Below, one piece after another: positions 19,248 to 28,498 of a DNA stretch of 64,000 nucleotides (positions within the stretch are counted from its first letter, which is position 1; each line of letters begins with the position of its first letter). The stretch is from Psychrobacter glaciei. Its GTDB lineage: Bacteria; Pseudomonadota; Gammaproteobacteria; Pseudomonadales; Moraxellaceae. Below the pieces are notes generated by a model that had not been told where the DNA came from, did no database searches, and worked only from the letters and a program-made list of their open reading frames with translations. The DNA is taken from positions 1 to 64,000 of the forward strand of contig NZ_BMZR01000002.1 in NCBI RefSeq assembly GCF_014652895.1. The letters run 5' to 3'. Made by a program: the position numbers and the translations under genes.

Positions 19248-19861
19248 GAATGGATCATCAATTGGCTGAGCGTTGGATTGCCCCGCAGTCCCATGTACTA
19301 GACTTAGGCTGTGGCAATGGTGAATTGCTCGCGCACTTACAACAAAATCGCGGCGTGACGGGATATGGGCTTGAGATTGACGAAGAAAAAATCAATGATG
19401 GTATCGCCAAAGGGTTGTCCATCATCGAGCAAGATCTGAACGATGGTCTCGCGCGTTTCGCTGATGATAGCTTCGATACCGTCGTCATGGCACGTGCCCT
19501 GCAAGCGGTCAAGTCACCAGATGTGCTCTTGCTCGATATGCTGCGAGTTGCCCGCGAAGCAGTTATCACCTTCCCTAACTTTGCCCATTGGCAAAACCGG
19601 CTGCATTTAGGGCTTAAAGGCATGATGCCCGTTTCAGAAGCGCTGCCTTATGAATGGTATAACACGCCAAATATTCATCTATGTACCTTTAAAGACTTTG
19701 AGCAGCTTTGTGCCAAGCATGACATTCATATTATTAACCGCTTCGCCGTTAGTGATTCGGAAAAAGGTCACACACCGCTCATGAAAGCATTGATACGCCA
19801 AGCGCCAAATCTACTGGCAGACGTCGCTATTTACCGCGTGACCAAACAAAAACCCGTATAG
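19244..19861 (+). CDS. metW: Methionine biosynthesis protein MetW
   Basis: MetW is a class I SAM-methyltransferase-like protein that pairs with MetX in many proteobacteria; its exact activity is not settled. The 205-residue length fits. The SAM-binding motif [14 protein letters not shown] lies at about residues 19-32, and the family signature [14 protein letters not shown] is in the middle. The start overlaps the metX stop (ATGA), which indicates translational coupling. Confidence 0.93.
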   Translation: MRMDHQLAERWIAPQSHVLDLGCGNGELLAHLQQNRGVTGYGLEIDEEKINDGIAKGLSIIEQDLNDGLARFADDSFDTVVMARALQAVKSPDVLLLDMLRVAREAVITFPNFAHWQNRLHLGLKGMMPVSEALPYEWYNTPNIHLCTFKDFEQLCAKHDIHIINRFAVSDSEKGHTPLMKALIRQAPNLLADVAIYRVTKQKPV

Positions 19862-20263
19862 TCATAGGCAATTCCACTTCCTTTTAAGCTATCTAGTGAT
19901 GGCTAATAAACACCTTTTTAACCTTAATACATTGTTAATTCTTTATTACCTCTTAGTAACTCTATGATTTTGTTGAGGACGCTAAGGTAGTGTTGAGGAT
20001 TAAATCGTGTAATTAGTATTTGAGTTTCGTAAGTTTGGGTGTTAAGCTAGCAAAATAGTGTCAACCGCACCCTGATTTCGACCGTTTATCGGTCCGACTA
20101 ACGGTGATTGCGACACTCAACGATTAATTATATTGCTAATAATTAGGTAGGTTTATATCGCAAGATTTCACCTAATTGTTATCACCGCCTAACTGTCTTT
20201 AGCGAGACAATGTTTAGCGGTACAACTCTTTTTGCCTATTAACTGCCTAATTTTGGAGCTGCT
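19862..20263. other. Long spacer with a structured segment before the Sel1 gene
   Basis: About 400 bases without a gene. A self-complementary block at 20058-20116 (GTGTC...GACAC outside, with a perfect GACCG/CGGTC hairpin at 20080-20094 inside) and an inverted repeat AATTAGGT/ACCTAATT (20141-20148, 20170-20177) suggest a structured leader or regulator sites. I do not recognise a known RNA family. Confidence 0.35.
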
Positions 20264-20845
20264 ATGAAATTATTAAAAGCTGCGTTGTTCACTGCCTTGT
20301 TTTCTTGTGCCGGCCTTGCCAACGCTGAGTTAATATCAAACGTGCCACTTGATACCTCACGTTTTGAGCTAATGCCTGTCAGTGAATTGTCTAATCGTGC
20401 TGCCCAAGGCAACGATCACGCTCAGTTTTACTTAGCCAAACGTTTGCAAAAAGGTGAAGGCATTGCCCAAAACACCCAGCAAGCCATCCAATGGTATACC
20501 AAAGCGGCTCAGCAAGGCGTTGCCCCTGCTCAGTTGAATCTTGCCATCATGTACTTACGCGGTGAAGGTGTGCAGCCTAACTTGCAACAAGCGAAAGTTT
20601 GGTTAGAGAAAGCGGCGATGCGTGGCGATAACCGTGCCAGCTATACTCTTGCACTGTTAGATGAGAAGCAAAAGAATTTGGTCGATGCTTATAAATGGTA
20701 CGACTTGGCTGCCCGTGATGGCATGCTAGATGAAAAAGTACGTAACAAAGCACGCGGTAAAATCGGTCAGTTGGCATTGAACTTATCAAGCTCAGATATT
20801 GCTAGTGCCCGTAGCAAAGCCGATACTTGGTTTCAGAGTAAGTAA
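20264..20845 (+). CDS. Exported Sel1-repeat protein
   Basis: A 193-residue protein with a signal peptide (MKLLKAALFTALFSC then GLANAE, probable cleavage after ANA). Three Sel1/TPR-like repeats follow, for example DHAQFYLAKRLQKGEGI, APAQLNLAIMYLRGEGV and NRASYTLALLDE. Sel1 proteins act as periplasmic scaffolds in other bacteria; the partner here is unknown. GGAG lies before the ATG. It is a single-gene unit ending in a strong terminator. Confidence 0.85.
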   Translation: MKLLKAALFTALFSCAGLANAELISNVPLDTSRFELMPVSELSNRAAQGNDHAQFYLAKRLQKGEGIAQNTQQAIQWYTKAAQQGVAPAQLNLAIMYLRGEGVQPNLQQAKVWLEKAAMRGDNRASYTLALLDEKQKNLVDAYKWYDLAARDGMLDEKVRNKARGKIGQLALNLSSSDIASARSKADTWFQSK

Positions 20846-20874
20846 TATTTAATTTTGCCTTACACAGTGAATAT

Positions 20875-20906
20875 AAAAAAAGCTCAGTATTTTACTGGGC
20901 TTTTTT
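20875..20906 (+). terminator. Intrinsic terminator of the Sel1 gene
   Basis: Stem AAAGCTCAGTA/TACTGGGCTTT with one G-U pair and a short loop, then a T run. Confidence 0.85.
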
Positions 20907-21017
20907 GTTGTCTATAGAAAATGGGTATTACTTCGGTAAAATAAAATTTAGTGTACTAAAATTTGCTATTATCAGAACAGTGATTTTCAAAAATATAGTA
21001 ATTGTAAGGGTAGCATT

Positions 21018-22364
21018 ATGAGCGGAACGGCTAAAATACTTATACTAGGCAATGGCTTTGACTTAGCCCATTTCTTACCGACCAAATATGATCATTTTAT
21101 GCATGCCATGCGTAATGTGGAAAACTACAATAAAGATGATCCAATGGGTTTTGAGGATTTATATACAGATTTGCTAAGTAGTGAGAATTACTTTTTTGAT
21201 AATACTGCTAAGCTTTATAAAACTCAGGATATTACGTTATCACTCCCAGAGGTCAACGAGCTTAGAAAAAAATTGAAGAACAATGGTTGGTTTCAGTACT
21301 TTAAAAGTTATATTGATAGTGGGATTGATACTTGGATTGACTTTGAGAATTCAATGGAACTATCTTTAGATGCTATTTGTTATATCATATCTGAAACAAA
21401 AAACGATACGAAAAATGATACGAAAAACCTTTACAGATTGAGAAGCAGTGACAAGTTAGTTCTACATGAAAATTTATTTAACAATAATGTCAATAGAAAT
21501 TATCCCTTCATTGATGATTTCATTACAAGTTTTGCTATTGCAAAAAGGGGCTTCACACAGTATGGAAATCATCTAATTTTCAACAAATCTTTTGTTAAGT
21601 ACTATTTAGGTAACCCTGTAGATATACACCACTCTAATATAATAAAAACGTTAGAAAAACACTTAGTACATTTTATAAAAATATTTTCTGAGTACATTGC
21701 CCTTGTTGATAAATTAGAAGTAAAAAATGCTTTAAAAAAGCCAGAAATTTTTGAAAAAGATTTGGATGCTATTTATAGCTTCAATTACTCATCTACTATT
21801 GAACGTTTGTATAGCCATTCTAATATCAATTTTATACATGGAAAATCTGATAAGAAAATCGTTTTAGGCATCTCTGAACTCAAAAATCAAGTTCTTATGG
21901 ACAATAAAGCTTATGGATTTGTTAAGTACTATCAAAAGCTTGTTAATAATACTGATTATCAATTTCTCAAGTCTGACTCTCCAGTTACAGCGTTAGAAAA
22001 AAACATGAAAAACCAAAGTCTAACTAAGTACCACCCTATTGAGATTTATATTTGGGGACATTCTTTAGACTCTTCCGATAGTGATTATATTCATGAAATC
22101 TTTTCATTTAATCAGAGTGAAAAATTCTCTGTAAGAGTCATTGTTTATTATTATTCTGAACCGCATGCTCAATTATCCAATCTAATACATATATTAGGTA
22201 AAGATCTCGTTGAAACTTGGATGAAAAATAAATGGTTAGAGTTTATCCAAACACCTGACATACATAGCCTAAATTTCGATAATAATTATCTTGATAATAG
22301 TGCCAGCGAATTCTCAAAAACTGTATCTAGTCCAAAAGAAACGTTTAGACCAATCTTCAATTAG
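21018..22364 (+). CDS. AbiH-family phage abortive infection protein
   Basis: A 448-residue protein with the AbiH pattern: N-terminal ILILGNGFDLAHFLPTKYDHF (nucleotide-binding-like GNGFD at about residues 11-15), the central IYSFNYSSTIERLY followed by INFIHGK and ILGISELKNQ-like text, and IYIWGHSLDSSDSDYIHEIF near the C-terminus. AbiH proteins are known from lactococcal abortive infection, where a single gene gives phage resistance; the mechanism is not settled. Its coding sequence is visibly more AT-rich than its neighbours, which suggests horizontal gain. It stands alone between housekeeping genes, with an AAGGGTAG site before the ATG. I see no integrase or direct repeats around it. Confidence 0.85.
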   Translation: MSGTAKILILGNGFDLAHFLPTKYDHFMHAMRNVENYNKDDPMGFEDLYTDLLSSENYFFDNTAKLYKTQDITLSLPEVNELRKKLKNNGWFQYFKSYIDSGIDTWIDFENSMELSLDAICYIISETKNDTKNDTKNLYRLRSSDKLVLHENLFNNNVNRNYPFIDDFITSFAIAKRGFTQYGNHLIFNKSFVKYYLGNPVDIHHSNIIKTLEKHLVHFIKIFSEYIALVDKLEVKNALKKPEIFEKDLDAIYSFNYSSTIERLYSHSNINFIHGKSDKKIVLGISELKNQVLMDNKAYGFVKYYQKLVNNTDYQFLKSDSPVTALEKNMKNQSLTKYHPIEIYIWGHSLDSSDSDYIHEIFSFNQSEKFSVRVIVYYYSEPHAQLSNLIHILGKDLVETWMKNKWLEFIQTPDIHSLNFDNNYLDNSASEFSKTVSSPKETFRPIFN

Positions 22365-22597
22365 TCTGCTGATATTCTTACATTATAAACTATTCAAAAC
22401 TTCCCTAATATTTGCTACACTACTCGCGCATTAGCTAATCCCACAATAGGGCTAGTGTTATACCTCATTCTAAACTAACAAAGTCTATTTCAAATGAATG
22501 CGATATAAGGAAGCCGAGCACAGATTGTACCCAAAGTACATCAAGCGAGGATGACACCATAGCGTGTTTATTAGAATAAGACTGTTAACCCAACGCA

Positions 22598-22614
22598 CTA
22601 GGTTTGCGACCTAG
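22598..22614 (+). other. Hairpin just before the trhO ribosome binding site
   Basis: CTAGGT and ACCTAG form a perfect 6-bp stem with a 5-base loop ending five bases before the AGGAG site of trhO. It may influence translation; no known motif is recognised. Confidence 0.35.
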
Positions 22615-22630
22615 CCAGCAGGAGAAACAC

Positions 22631-23719
22631 ATGAGCACCACTCAAGATAGCGTTACCAAAAACAGTAGCATCCAAGACGGCACGGTAACTGATGACAAGT
22701 CAGCCCCCGTTTATGATAGCGTCACCAATAATATCGTCGTTGCTGCCCTTTATAAGTTCACGCGCTTTGCTGACTTTGAGCAATATCGTGAGCCTATCCT
22801 AAACACTATGCTCGATAATGACGTCAAAGGCACTTTGTTGATTGCCGCTGAAGGCATTAACGGGACGATTTCTGGCACGCGCCAAAGTATTGACACCGTT
22901 CTTGATTACCTGCGTAGTATCGAAGCGATTGGCAGTTTTACCTTTAAAGAATCTTATACTGATGCTCAGCCTTTTTATCGTACTAAGGTGAAGCTCAAAA
23001 AAGAAATCGTCACCATGGGTGTCGAAAATATCGATCCTTTGCAGTCGGTCGGTCGTTATGTAAAACCAAGCGACTGGAATGCGCTAATCTCTGATCCTGA
23101 GGTTATGCTCATCGATACGCGTAACGATTATGAGGTGCAAATCGGTACGTTTCAAAATGCGGTCAACCCGAATACGGAAACCTTCCGTGAGTTCCCAGAG
23201 TATGTAGCAAAAGAGCTTGACCCAGCGAAGCATAAAAAAGTTGCGATGTTCTGTACGGGTGGTATTCGCTGTGAGAAATCTACTGCCTACTTACGAGAGC
23301 AAGGATTTGAAGAGGTTTATCATCTAGAAGGCGGCATCCTAAAATATCTAGAAGAAGTACCTGCCAGCGACTCTATGTGGGAAGGCGATTGCTTCGTCTT
23401 TGACAATCGCGTGTCGGTCAATCACAATTTAGAAAAAGGCAGCTATGAGCAATGCTTCGCTTGCCGTATGCCCATTACTCAAGATGATATGCAAAGCTCC
23501 GCCTATATCAAAGGTGAGTCATGCCCGCATTGTATTGAGAAGGCAACCGATGAGCAAAAAGCGCGATTCCGTGAGCGTGAGCATCAAATGCAGCTGGCAC
23601 AAAAGCGCGGCGAAGCGCATATCGGTAGTGACGTGATGGATGTCATAGAAAAGCGTAAAATGGCTAAGATAGAAGCCCGCCGCCAAGCGGAAGAAGCCAA
23701 TCACAACAAAGCCAAATAA
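22631..23719 (+). CDS. trhO: tRNA uridine(34) hydroxylase TrhO (YceA)
   Basis: TrhO hydroxylates U34 in tRNAs, the prephenate-independent route to 5-hydroxyuridine that precedes cmo5U. The protein is 362 residues from the ATG at 22631, which has AGGAG seven bases upstream. It has an N-terminal acylphosphatase-like UPF0176 region ([16 protein letters not shown]), a rhodanese domain with active-site loop [15 protein letters not shown], and a C-terminal cysteine pair region (CFACRMPI and CPHC). The rhodanese Cys is intact. Confidence 0.93.
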   Translation: MSTTQDSVTKNSSIQDGTVTDDKSAPVYDSVTNNIVVAALYKFTRFADFEQYREPILNTMLDNDVKGTLLIAAEGINGTISGTRQSIDTVLDYLRSIEAIGSFTFKESYTDAQPFYRTKVKLKKEIVTMGVENIDPLQSVGRYVKPSDWNALISDPEVMLIDTRNDYEVQIGTFQNAVNPNTETFREFPEYVAKELDPAKHKKVAMFCTGGIRCEKSTAYLREQGFEEVYHLEGGILKYLEEVPASDSMWEGDCFVFDNRVSVNHNLEKGSYEQCFACRMPITQDDMQSSAYIKGESCPHCIEKATDEQKARFREREHQMQLAQKRGEAHIGSDVMDVIEKRKMAKIEARRQAEEANHNKAK

Positions 23720-23733
23720 ATCGATATCTTAAT

Positions 23734-23907
23734 TAGGGCCTGTCTTCAATTCACTCGATAGTCGTCTAAATGGGCTAAAAATGGCTAAATCTTGCCAAAC
23801 ATCGTCAAATAGCTGGTTAATATCCCGATATTATCTGCGCTATTTTTCTTGTTTGACGGCAATTTATCTCATTTTTATCGCCATTTTTGAAATGAAGACA
23901 CGTCCTA
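23734..23907 (-). mobile_element. MITE-like element, copy 2
   Basis: A 174-bp element, the reverse complement of copy 1 at 12499-12671 with only a handful of differences. The ends TAGGGCCTGTCTTCAATT and its complement form the terminal repeats. The high identity implies recent movement or gene conversion. Confidence 0.8.
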
Positions 23908-23923
23908 GACTTTGAAGGTGTAT

Positions 23924-23963
23924 AAAAAAAGAGAGGCTCTAATTAATAGAGCCTCTCTTTTTT
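23924..23963. terminator. Bidirectional terminator between trhO and serA
   Basis: A perfect stem AAGAGAGGCTCTA/TAGAGCCTCTCTT flanked by A and T runs on either side. It serves serA on the minus strand and trhO on the plus strand. Confidence 0.9.
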
Positions 23964-24007
23964 GTGCTTACTGTCTATAACTGTAAAGTTACGACATAAA
24001 CGTCACT

Positions 24008-25234
24008 CTAGAATAAGATACGCACGCGAATCGTCTCTTCTACGTCTTTCAGCTGATCTAACGCAGCGGTCGAATCATTGTAATCGACATCCATGACCAG
24101 ATAGCCGACATCGCCTTCCGTCATTAAACTCTGTGCCAAGATGTTGATATGCGCTTCAGCAAACAAGCGGTTAATCTGTGACAGTACGCCCGGTACGTTT
24201 TTGTGAATGTGCAGCAGACGATGCGAGTTTTCTTTGAATGGAACAGACACTTCTGGGAAGTTAACAGCGGTCGCCGTATCACCTTGATCAGAGTATCTGA
24301 CGAATTTATCCGCTACTTCCAAACCAATATTAGCCTGCGCTTCTTGAGTTGAACCACCGATATGCGGGGTCAAGATAACATTGTCAAATTTACGTAGTGG
24401 TGACTCAAACTCTTGGTCAGCAGATTTTGGCTCTTTTGGAAACACGTCAATCGCCGCGCCCAAGATTTTACCAGACTCAAGCACAGCAGCTAGGTCGTCA
24501 ATTTCGACGCACGTACCACGTGCAGCATTGATAAAGTAACTGCCTTCTTTCATTTGAGCGAATTGTTCAGCTTTCATCATATAGCGTGTGCTTGGGACAT
24601 CAGGTACATGCAAGGTCACGATGTCGGCAGTTGATAACAGCTCCTCTAAACTTCCCACTTGTACCGCATTACCTAATGGCAACTTGGTGACAGCATCATG
24701 ATAAATGACTTTCATGCCGAAGCTTTCTGCCAATACTGACAGTTGTGAGCCGATAGAGCCGTAACCGACGATACCGATGGTCTTACCACGCACTTCATGC
24801 GAGTTGGTGGCAGACTTACCCCAACCGCCGCGATGCACAGTCGCATTCTTTTCAGGAATGCCGCGATACAGCATAATAGCTTCGGCCAATACCAGTTCAG
24901 CCACCGAGCGGGTATTTGAGTATGGGGCGTTAAAGACTGGAATACCCAGTTCACGAGCGGCTTCTAAGTCTACTTGGTTGGTACCGATACAGAAGCAACC
25001 AATACCGATCAGCTTGTGCGCATGCTCAAGTACTTCACGAGTCAGCTGCGTGCGCGAGCGAATACCAATAAAGTGAGCGTCTTTAATCTTTTCGATCAGC
25101 TCATCTTGATCCAGCGCGTGACTGATATTTTCGATGTTATGATAGCCAGCACCTTCCAATACTTTTAGAGCATTGGCATGTAGACCTTCAAGCAATAAAA
25201 AACGTATTTTATCTTTCTGTAGTGATAACGCCAT
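24008..25234 (-). CDS. serA: D-3-phosphoglycerate dehydrogenase
   Basis: SerA oxidises 3-phosphoglycerate to 3-phosphohydroxypyruvate, the first step of serine synthesis, and in E. coli also reduces 2-oxoglutarate to D-2-hydroxyglutarate. The 408 residues match the E. coli type with one C-terminal ACT domain (HKNVPGVLSQINRLFAEAHINI) for serine feedback. The NAD-binding motif IGIVGYGSIGSQLS and the catalytic loop FINAARGTCVE then LTPHIGGST are present. It is divergent from a D-2-hydroxyglutarate dehydrogenase-like gene, which fits metabolic coupling. Confidence 0.95.
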   Translation of the reverse strand: MALSLQKDKIRFLLLEGLHANALKVLEGAGYHNIENISHALDQDELIEKIKDAHFIGIRSRTQLTREVLEHAHKLIGIGCFCIGTNQVDLEAARELGIPVFNAPYSNTRSVAELVLAEAIMLYRGIPEKNATVHRGGWGKSATNSHEVRGKTIGIVGYGSIGSQLSVLAESFGMKVIYHDAVTKLPLGNAVQVGSLEELLSTADIVTLHVPDVPSTRYMMKAEQFAQMKEGSYFINAARGTCVEIDDLAAVLESGKILGAAIDVFPKEPKSADQEFESPLRKFDNVILTPHIGGSTQEAQANIGLEVADKFVRYSDQGDTATAVNFPEVSVPFKENSHRLLHIHKNVPGVLSQINRLFAEAHINILAQSLMTEGDVGYLVMDVDYNDSTAALDQLKDVEETIRVRILF

Positions 25235-25570
25235 ATGAGAACTGTCCTATAATTGTCTTATAAAAATCATCAGTGGGATAAGTCTGAGGGATGAAACGAA
25301 AACAGTCCCGATATCTTACACAAAATTCGACGTCGATGTTAGGAGATTAGATGAATTATTGGTTATCAAGCCTGAAAAATTTTTATGCTATAGTGAATCA
25401 TTCTGTTTGAAACTGACCAGACCATTTTTTTGTGATTTACAACCTGCCATATAGACAGATTATCACCTACTTATTACCATCACGAGCTGACTGATCACTG
25501 AATTTAGAGATATTTCGTTATATAATAGTCAACCCCAGCATCGTGTTTACGCTAATATTGAGATTTTACC
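25235..25570. promoter_or_regulatory. serA / FAD-oxidase divergent promoter region
   Basis: The 336-base spacer separates two divergent genes and must contain both promoters. It is AT-rich. I see no clear operator or structured RNA in it. Confidence 0.4.
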
Positions 25571-27013
25571 ATGACGCCAACTACCGCTCAGCCTACACCC
25601 GAAACCAATACAGCTGCCGTCCAAGCTATTTTGAGTACTTTAATTGATACTCATGAGTTTGATGCCAGCCAAATCAAAACCGACGCTGAGAGCTTAGAAC
25701 ATTGGGGCAAGGACTGGACCAAGCATTTTGCGCCTGCCGCTGCCGCCATCGTCTTTCCAAAAACCACCGAGCAAGTGCAATCTATCGTACTCCTTGCCAA
25801 CGAGCACAACGTTGTTCTGACTCCAAGTGGCGGTCGTACTGGTCTATCAGCTGGCGCCGTGGCTGCTAATGGTGAAATCGTCGTTAGTATGGATAAGATG
25901 AACCGTATCGGACAGTTTTATCCTGCGGATCGCATGATCGAGATTGAAGCAGGTGTTGTCACTCAGCAGTTGCAACAGTTCGCTGAATCAAAAGACCTCT
26001 ACTACCCTGTCGATTTTGCCTCAGCAGGCTCAAGTCAAATCGGTGGCAATATCGGCACCAATGCTGGCGGTATCAAAGTGATTCGTTATGGCATGACCCG
26101 TCAATGGATCATGGGGCTGACTGTGGTCACTGGTAAAGGTGATATCTTGCACCTCAATCGCGGTATGGTAAAGAACGCCACGGGTTATGATCTGCGCCAA
26201 TTATTTATCGGTAGCGAAGGCACGCTAGGGTTTGTCACCCATGCACAGATCAAGCTTGAGCGTCAGCCACAAGACTTAAACGTCATGGTGCTCGGTATGG
26301 ACAGCTTTAACGATGTTATGAATGTATTGTCTGCCTTTCAAGCGCAGATTGATTTAACGGCATTTGAGTTCTTTGATGACGTGGCGATTGATAAGCTAAT
26401 GGCGCATGGTCAAGTACAAGAGCCGTTTGAGTCGCGTACCAAGTTTTATACACTATTAGAGTTTGAAGCACCGTACGAGCCTATCATGGATAAGGCGATG
26501 GCGATATTTGAGCATTGTATGGAGCAAGGTTGGGTCGTCGATGGGGTGATGAGTCAAAGTCTCGCGCAGGCTGAAGAGCTGTGGAAATTGCGTGAGTATA
26601 TCTCTGAGACTATCTCAGTATTTACCCCTTATAAAAATGATGTCTCTGTACTGATAAGCCATGTGCCTGAATTTATCACCAAGATTGATCACATTGTCAG
26701 CAGTAACTATCCTGACTTTGAAGTGTGCTGGTTCGGTCATATCGGCGATGGCAATTTGCATCTGAATATTCTAAAACCTGAAAATATGAGCAAAGATGAT
26801 TTTTTTGCAGAGTGTCAGATCGTCAACAAACACGTGTTTGAGACGGTACAGAAGTATGGCGGATCAGTCTCTGCTGAGCATGGCGTGGGCATGACCAAAA
26901 AGCCTTATTTACACTACAGCCGCAGCGAGACTGAGATTGATTACTTACGGGAGGTCAAAAAAGTTTTTGATCCCAATAACATTATGAACCGTGGTAAGAT
27001 TTTTGATATGTGA
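25571..27013 (+). CDS. FAD-linked D-2-hydroxyglutarate dehydrogenase (GlcD-like)
   Basis: A 480-residue member of the FAD-binding type 4 / GlcD family. The FAD-binding motif PSGGRTGLSAGAV is at about residues 92-104, followed by GGNIGTNAGGIKVIRYG and LRQLFIGSEGTLG. The C-terminal signature HIGDGNLHLNI then SAEHGVG provides the metal and substrate site in D-2-hydroxyglutarate dehydrogenases. Its position divergent from serA fits the role described in Pseudomonas stutzeri: oxidising the D-2-hydroxyglutarate made by SerA so that serine synthesis is pulled forward. D-lactate or glycolate oxidation remains possible. A terminator follows. Confidence 0.83.
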   Translation: MTPTTAQPTPETNTAAVQAILSTLIDTHEFDASQIKTDAESLEHWGKDWTKHFAPAAAAIVFPKTTEQVQSIVLLANEHNVVLTPSGGRTGLSAGAVAANGEIVVSMDKMNRIGQFYPADRMIEIEAGVVTQQLQQFAESKDLYYPVDFASAGSSQIGGNIGTNAGGIKVIRYGMTRQWIMGLTVVTGKGDILHLNRGMVKNATGYDLRQLFIGSEGTLGFVTHAQIKLERQPQDLNVMVLGMDSFNDVMNVLSAFQAQIDLTAFEFFDDVAIDKLMAHGQVQEPFESRTKFYTLLEFEAPYEPIMDKAMAIFEHCMEQGWVVDGVMSQSLAQAEELWKLREYISETISVFTPYKNDVSVLISHVPEFITKIDHIVSSNYPDFEVCWFGHIGDGNLHLNILKPENMSKDDFFAECQIVNKHVFETVQKYGGSVSAEHGVGMTKKPYLHYSRSETEIDYLREVKKVFDPNNIMNRGKIFDM

Positions 27014-27040
27014 TTGGTATTTTAATCGCTTACCTCAAAT

Positions 27041-27076
27041 AAAAAGACGCTAAACTCAAAAGTTAGCGTCTTTTTT
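27041..27076. terminator. Bidirectional terminator
   Basis: A perfect 13-bp stem AAAAAGACGCTAA/TTAGCGTCTTTTT with a 9-base loop between the convergent FAD-oxidase and BLUF genes. Confidence 0.9.
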
Positions 27077-27099
27077 AGCTCAGCTATAAAACTTATAAT

Positions 27100-27726
27100 T
27101 TATAAATACAACAGTATCAGCGCTACTACCAGCAACATACTCAAAAAGCCTTGAACGATTAAAAAGGCCTGATGCGGTGCCGCGATATGACGAAACATAT
27201 TGCCCAGTGCATTATAAGTAATGCCAGCGGCTTTTATATGTGGCGGGCTATCAAACGTTTTGATAATCTGCAAAAATTGCTCCGTACGCTTCGAGGTCCA
27301 GCCATGCGGGGCAAACGGTAAAAAAGGCGACAACTGCATGGCTTGCTTCTTGGTCGCTGGCGACCACAACCAACGCTCCAAAAATAGCAGGCGCATACGC
27401 CAATCAGCAAAGCTACGCTGATCGATCACTTGTAATAGCAAGACTTGCACATTTTTATGACGACTATCGGCAAAAATACGCTTTTGCAAAGCCAGCACGT
27501 TTGATTTTTCACCTTCAATACATTGTAAGAAGTGACCATTGCCATAACATAAAGTACCCGTAATACCATGCTGTTCATTATAGTCCCGAGCATGACCTTC
27601 TACTTCATCAAATATTGAGGCTTTTAAGCGCGTGCTGAGGGTGATACTACTGACATACACCAATTGAACCAATGCTGAATCCTCTACTGTTTCTAGAGGG
27701 TCGACCGTATGTGTCAAGGGTGCCAT
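27100..27726 (-). CDS. BLUF-domain photoreceptor with C-terminal membrane helix
   Basis: A 208-residue protein. Residues about 18-112 form a BLUF domain, which binds FAD and senses blue light. The three key residues are present: Y24 in LVYVSS, N50 in DYNEQHGITG, and Q68 in HFLQCIEGE. W109 in FADWRMRL matches the semi-conserved Trp. After a linker, residues about 183-206 form one transmembrane helix (ending MLLVVALILLYL), so the sensor is probably tethered to the inner membrane. There is no EAL, GGDEF or cyclase output domain, so signalling is likely through a partner protein, as with short BLUF proteins such as BlsA of Acinetobacter. Confidence 0.88.
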   Translation of the reverse strand: MAPLTHTVDPLETVEDSALVQLVYVSSITLSTRLKASIFDEVEGHARDYNEQHGITGTLCYGNGHFLQCIEGEKSNVLALQKRIFADSRHKNVQVLLLQVIDQRSFADWRMRLLFLERWLWSPATKKQAMQLSPFLPFAPHGWTSKRTEQFLQIIKTFDSPPHIKAAGITYNALGNMFRHIAAPHQAFLIVQGFLSMLLVVALILLYL

Positions 27727-28007
27727 AAAATAATCCTAAAAAGCCGCCTATAGACCGCAAAATGAAGTAAGTAAAACAAAAACCACGTTCAGACCAAGCA
27801 AAGACAGGGACATCGATTCACAAAAACGTAGCAAATATTTACTACGCGGGACTGTCATTGACCCGCTACATTGGTATGATAACTATCGAAATATAAAGTA
27901 ATAAGCCAAGCCATGATGAATAAGCGAAGCCAAAAGTAATAGGAGACGCTACAGAATTTCGATGCTGTTATATTAGAGACTGTTAGATTAGATACTAATT
28001 ATTAGAC
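27727..28007. other. Spacer upstream of the BLUF gene
   Basis: About 280 bases that should hold the BLUF promoter. I see no further gene. Copy 3 of the MITE-like element begins at 28008. Confidence 0.4.
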
Positions 28008-28181
28008 TAGGGCGTATCCTCATTTAGATTGTGAGGCTTAAAATGAGGAAAATTGCAGCCAAACAAGGAAGAAATTGCCGTAAATATGAACATATTGACA
28101 AAGTTTCTGACGATGTTTGGCAAAATTTAACCATTTTAAGACCACTAAATGTATCCATGTGCTAATTGATGACACGCCCTA
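28008..28181 (+). mobile_element. MITE-like element, copy 3 (diverged)
   Basis: A 174-bp element in the same orientation as copy 1, with ends TAGGGCGTATCCTCATT and AATTGATGACACGCCCTA. Internal blocks such as AAATTGC-GCC-AAACAAG and GACGATGTTTGGCAAAATTTA match copy 1, but many positions differ, so this insertion is older. Confidence 0.72.
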
Positions 28182-28498
28182 GGTACTATTAGAACAGATG
28201 CTATTCATGCAAGTACGATTGATTCAGCTACTAACAAGGTCAGTCTTCTTAAATGTAGACACTTGCAAACCTGTTAAAGCCCTCATTAAAACTTTTATAT
28301 GATATGTAATTGCTATAACTCATTGTAAATAAAAAGATAAATTATTGTAACGATTATATAAGCGTATTGGAATATTTTTATCGCTTTTGTTACACAAAAA
28401 TCTTTAGGTCTATATATAGCTATAGACACTACATCAGATACTATACCGCACAACGCATTAATTTTACGATATTCATTAACACCGCAGACAGGAACCTT

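Noticed and set aside
12499..28181. Genomic island bounded by MITE-like copies
   Set aside because: The genes between the copies are ordinary core genes, and no integrase, tRNA-end duplication or broad composition change was seen apart from abiH.
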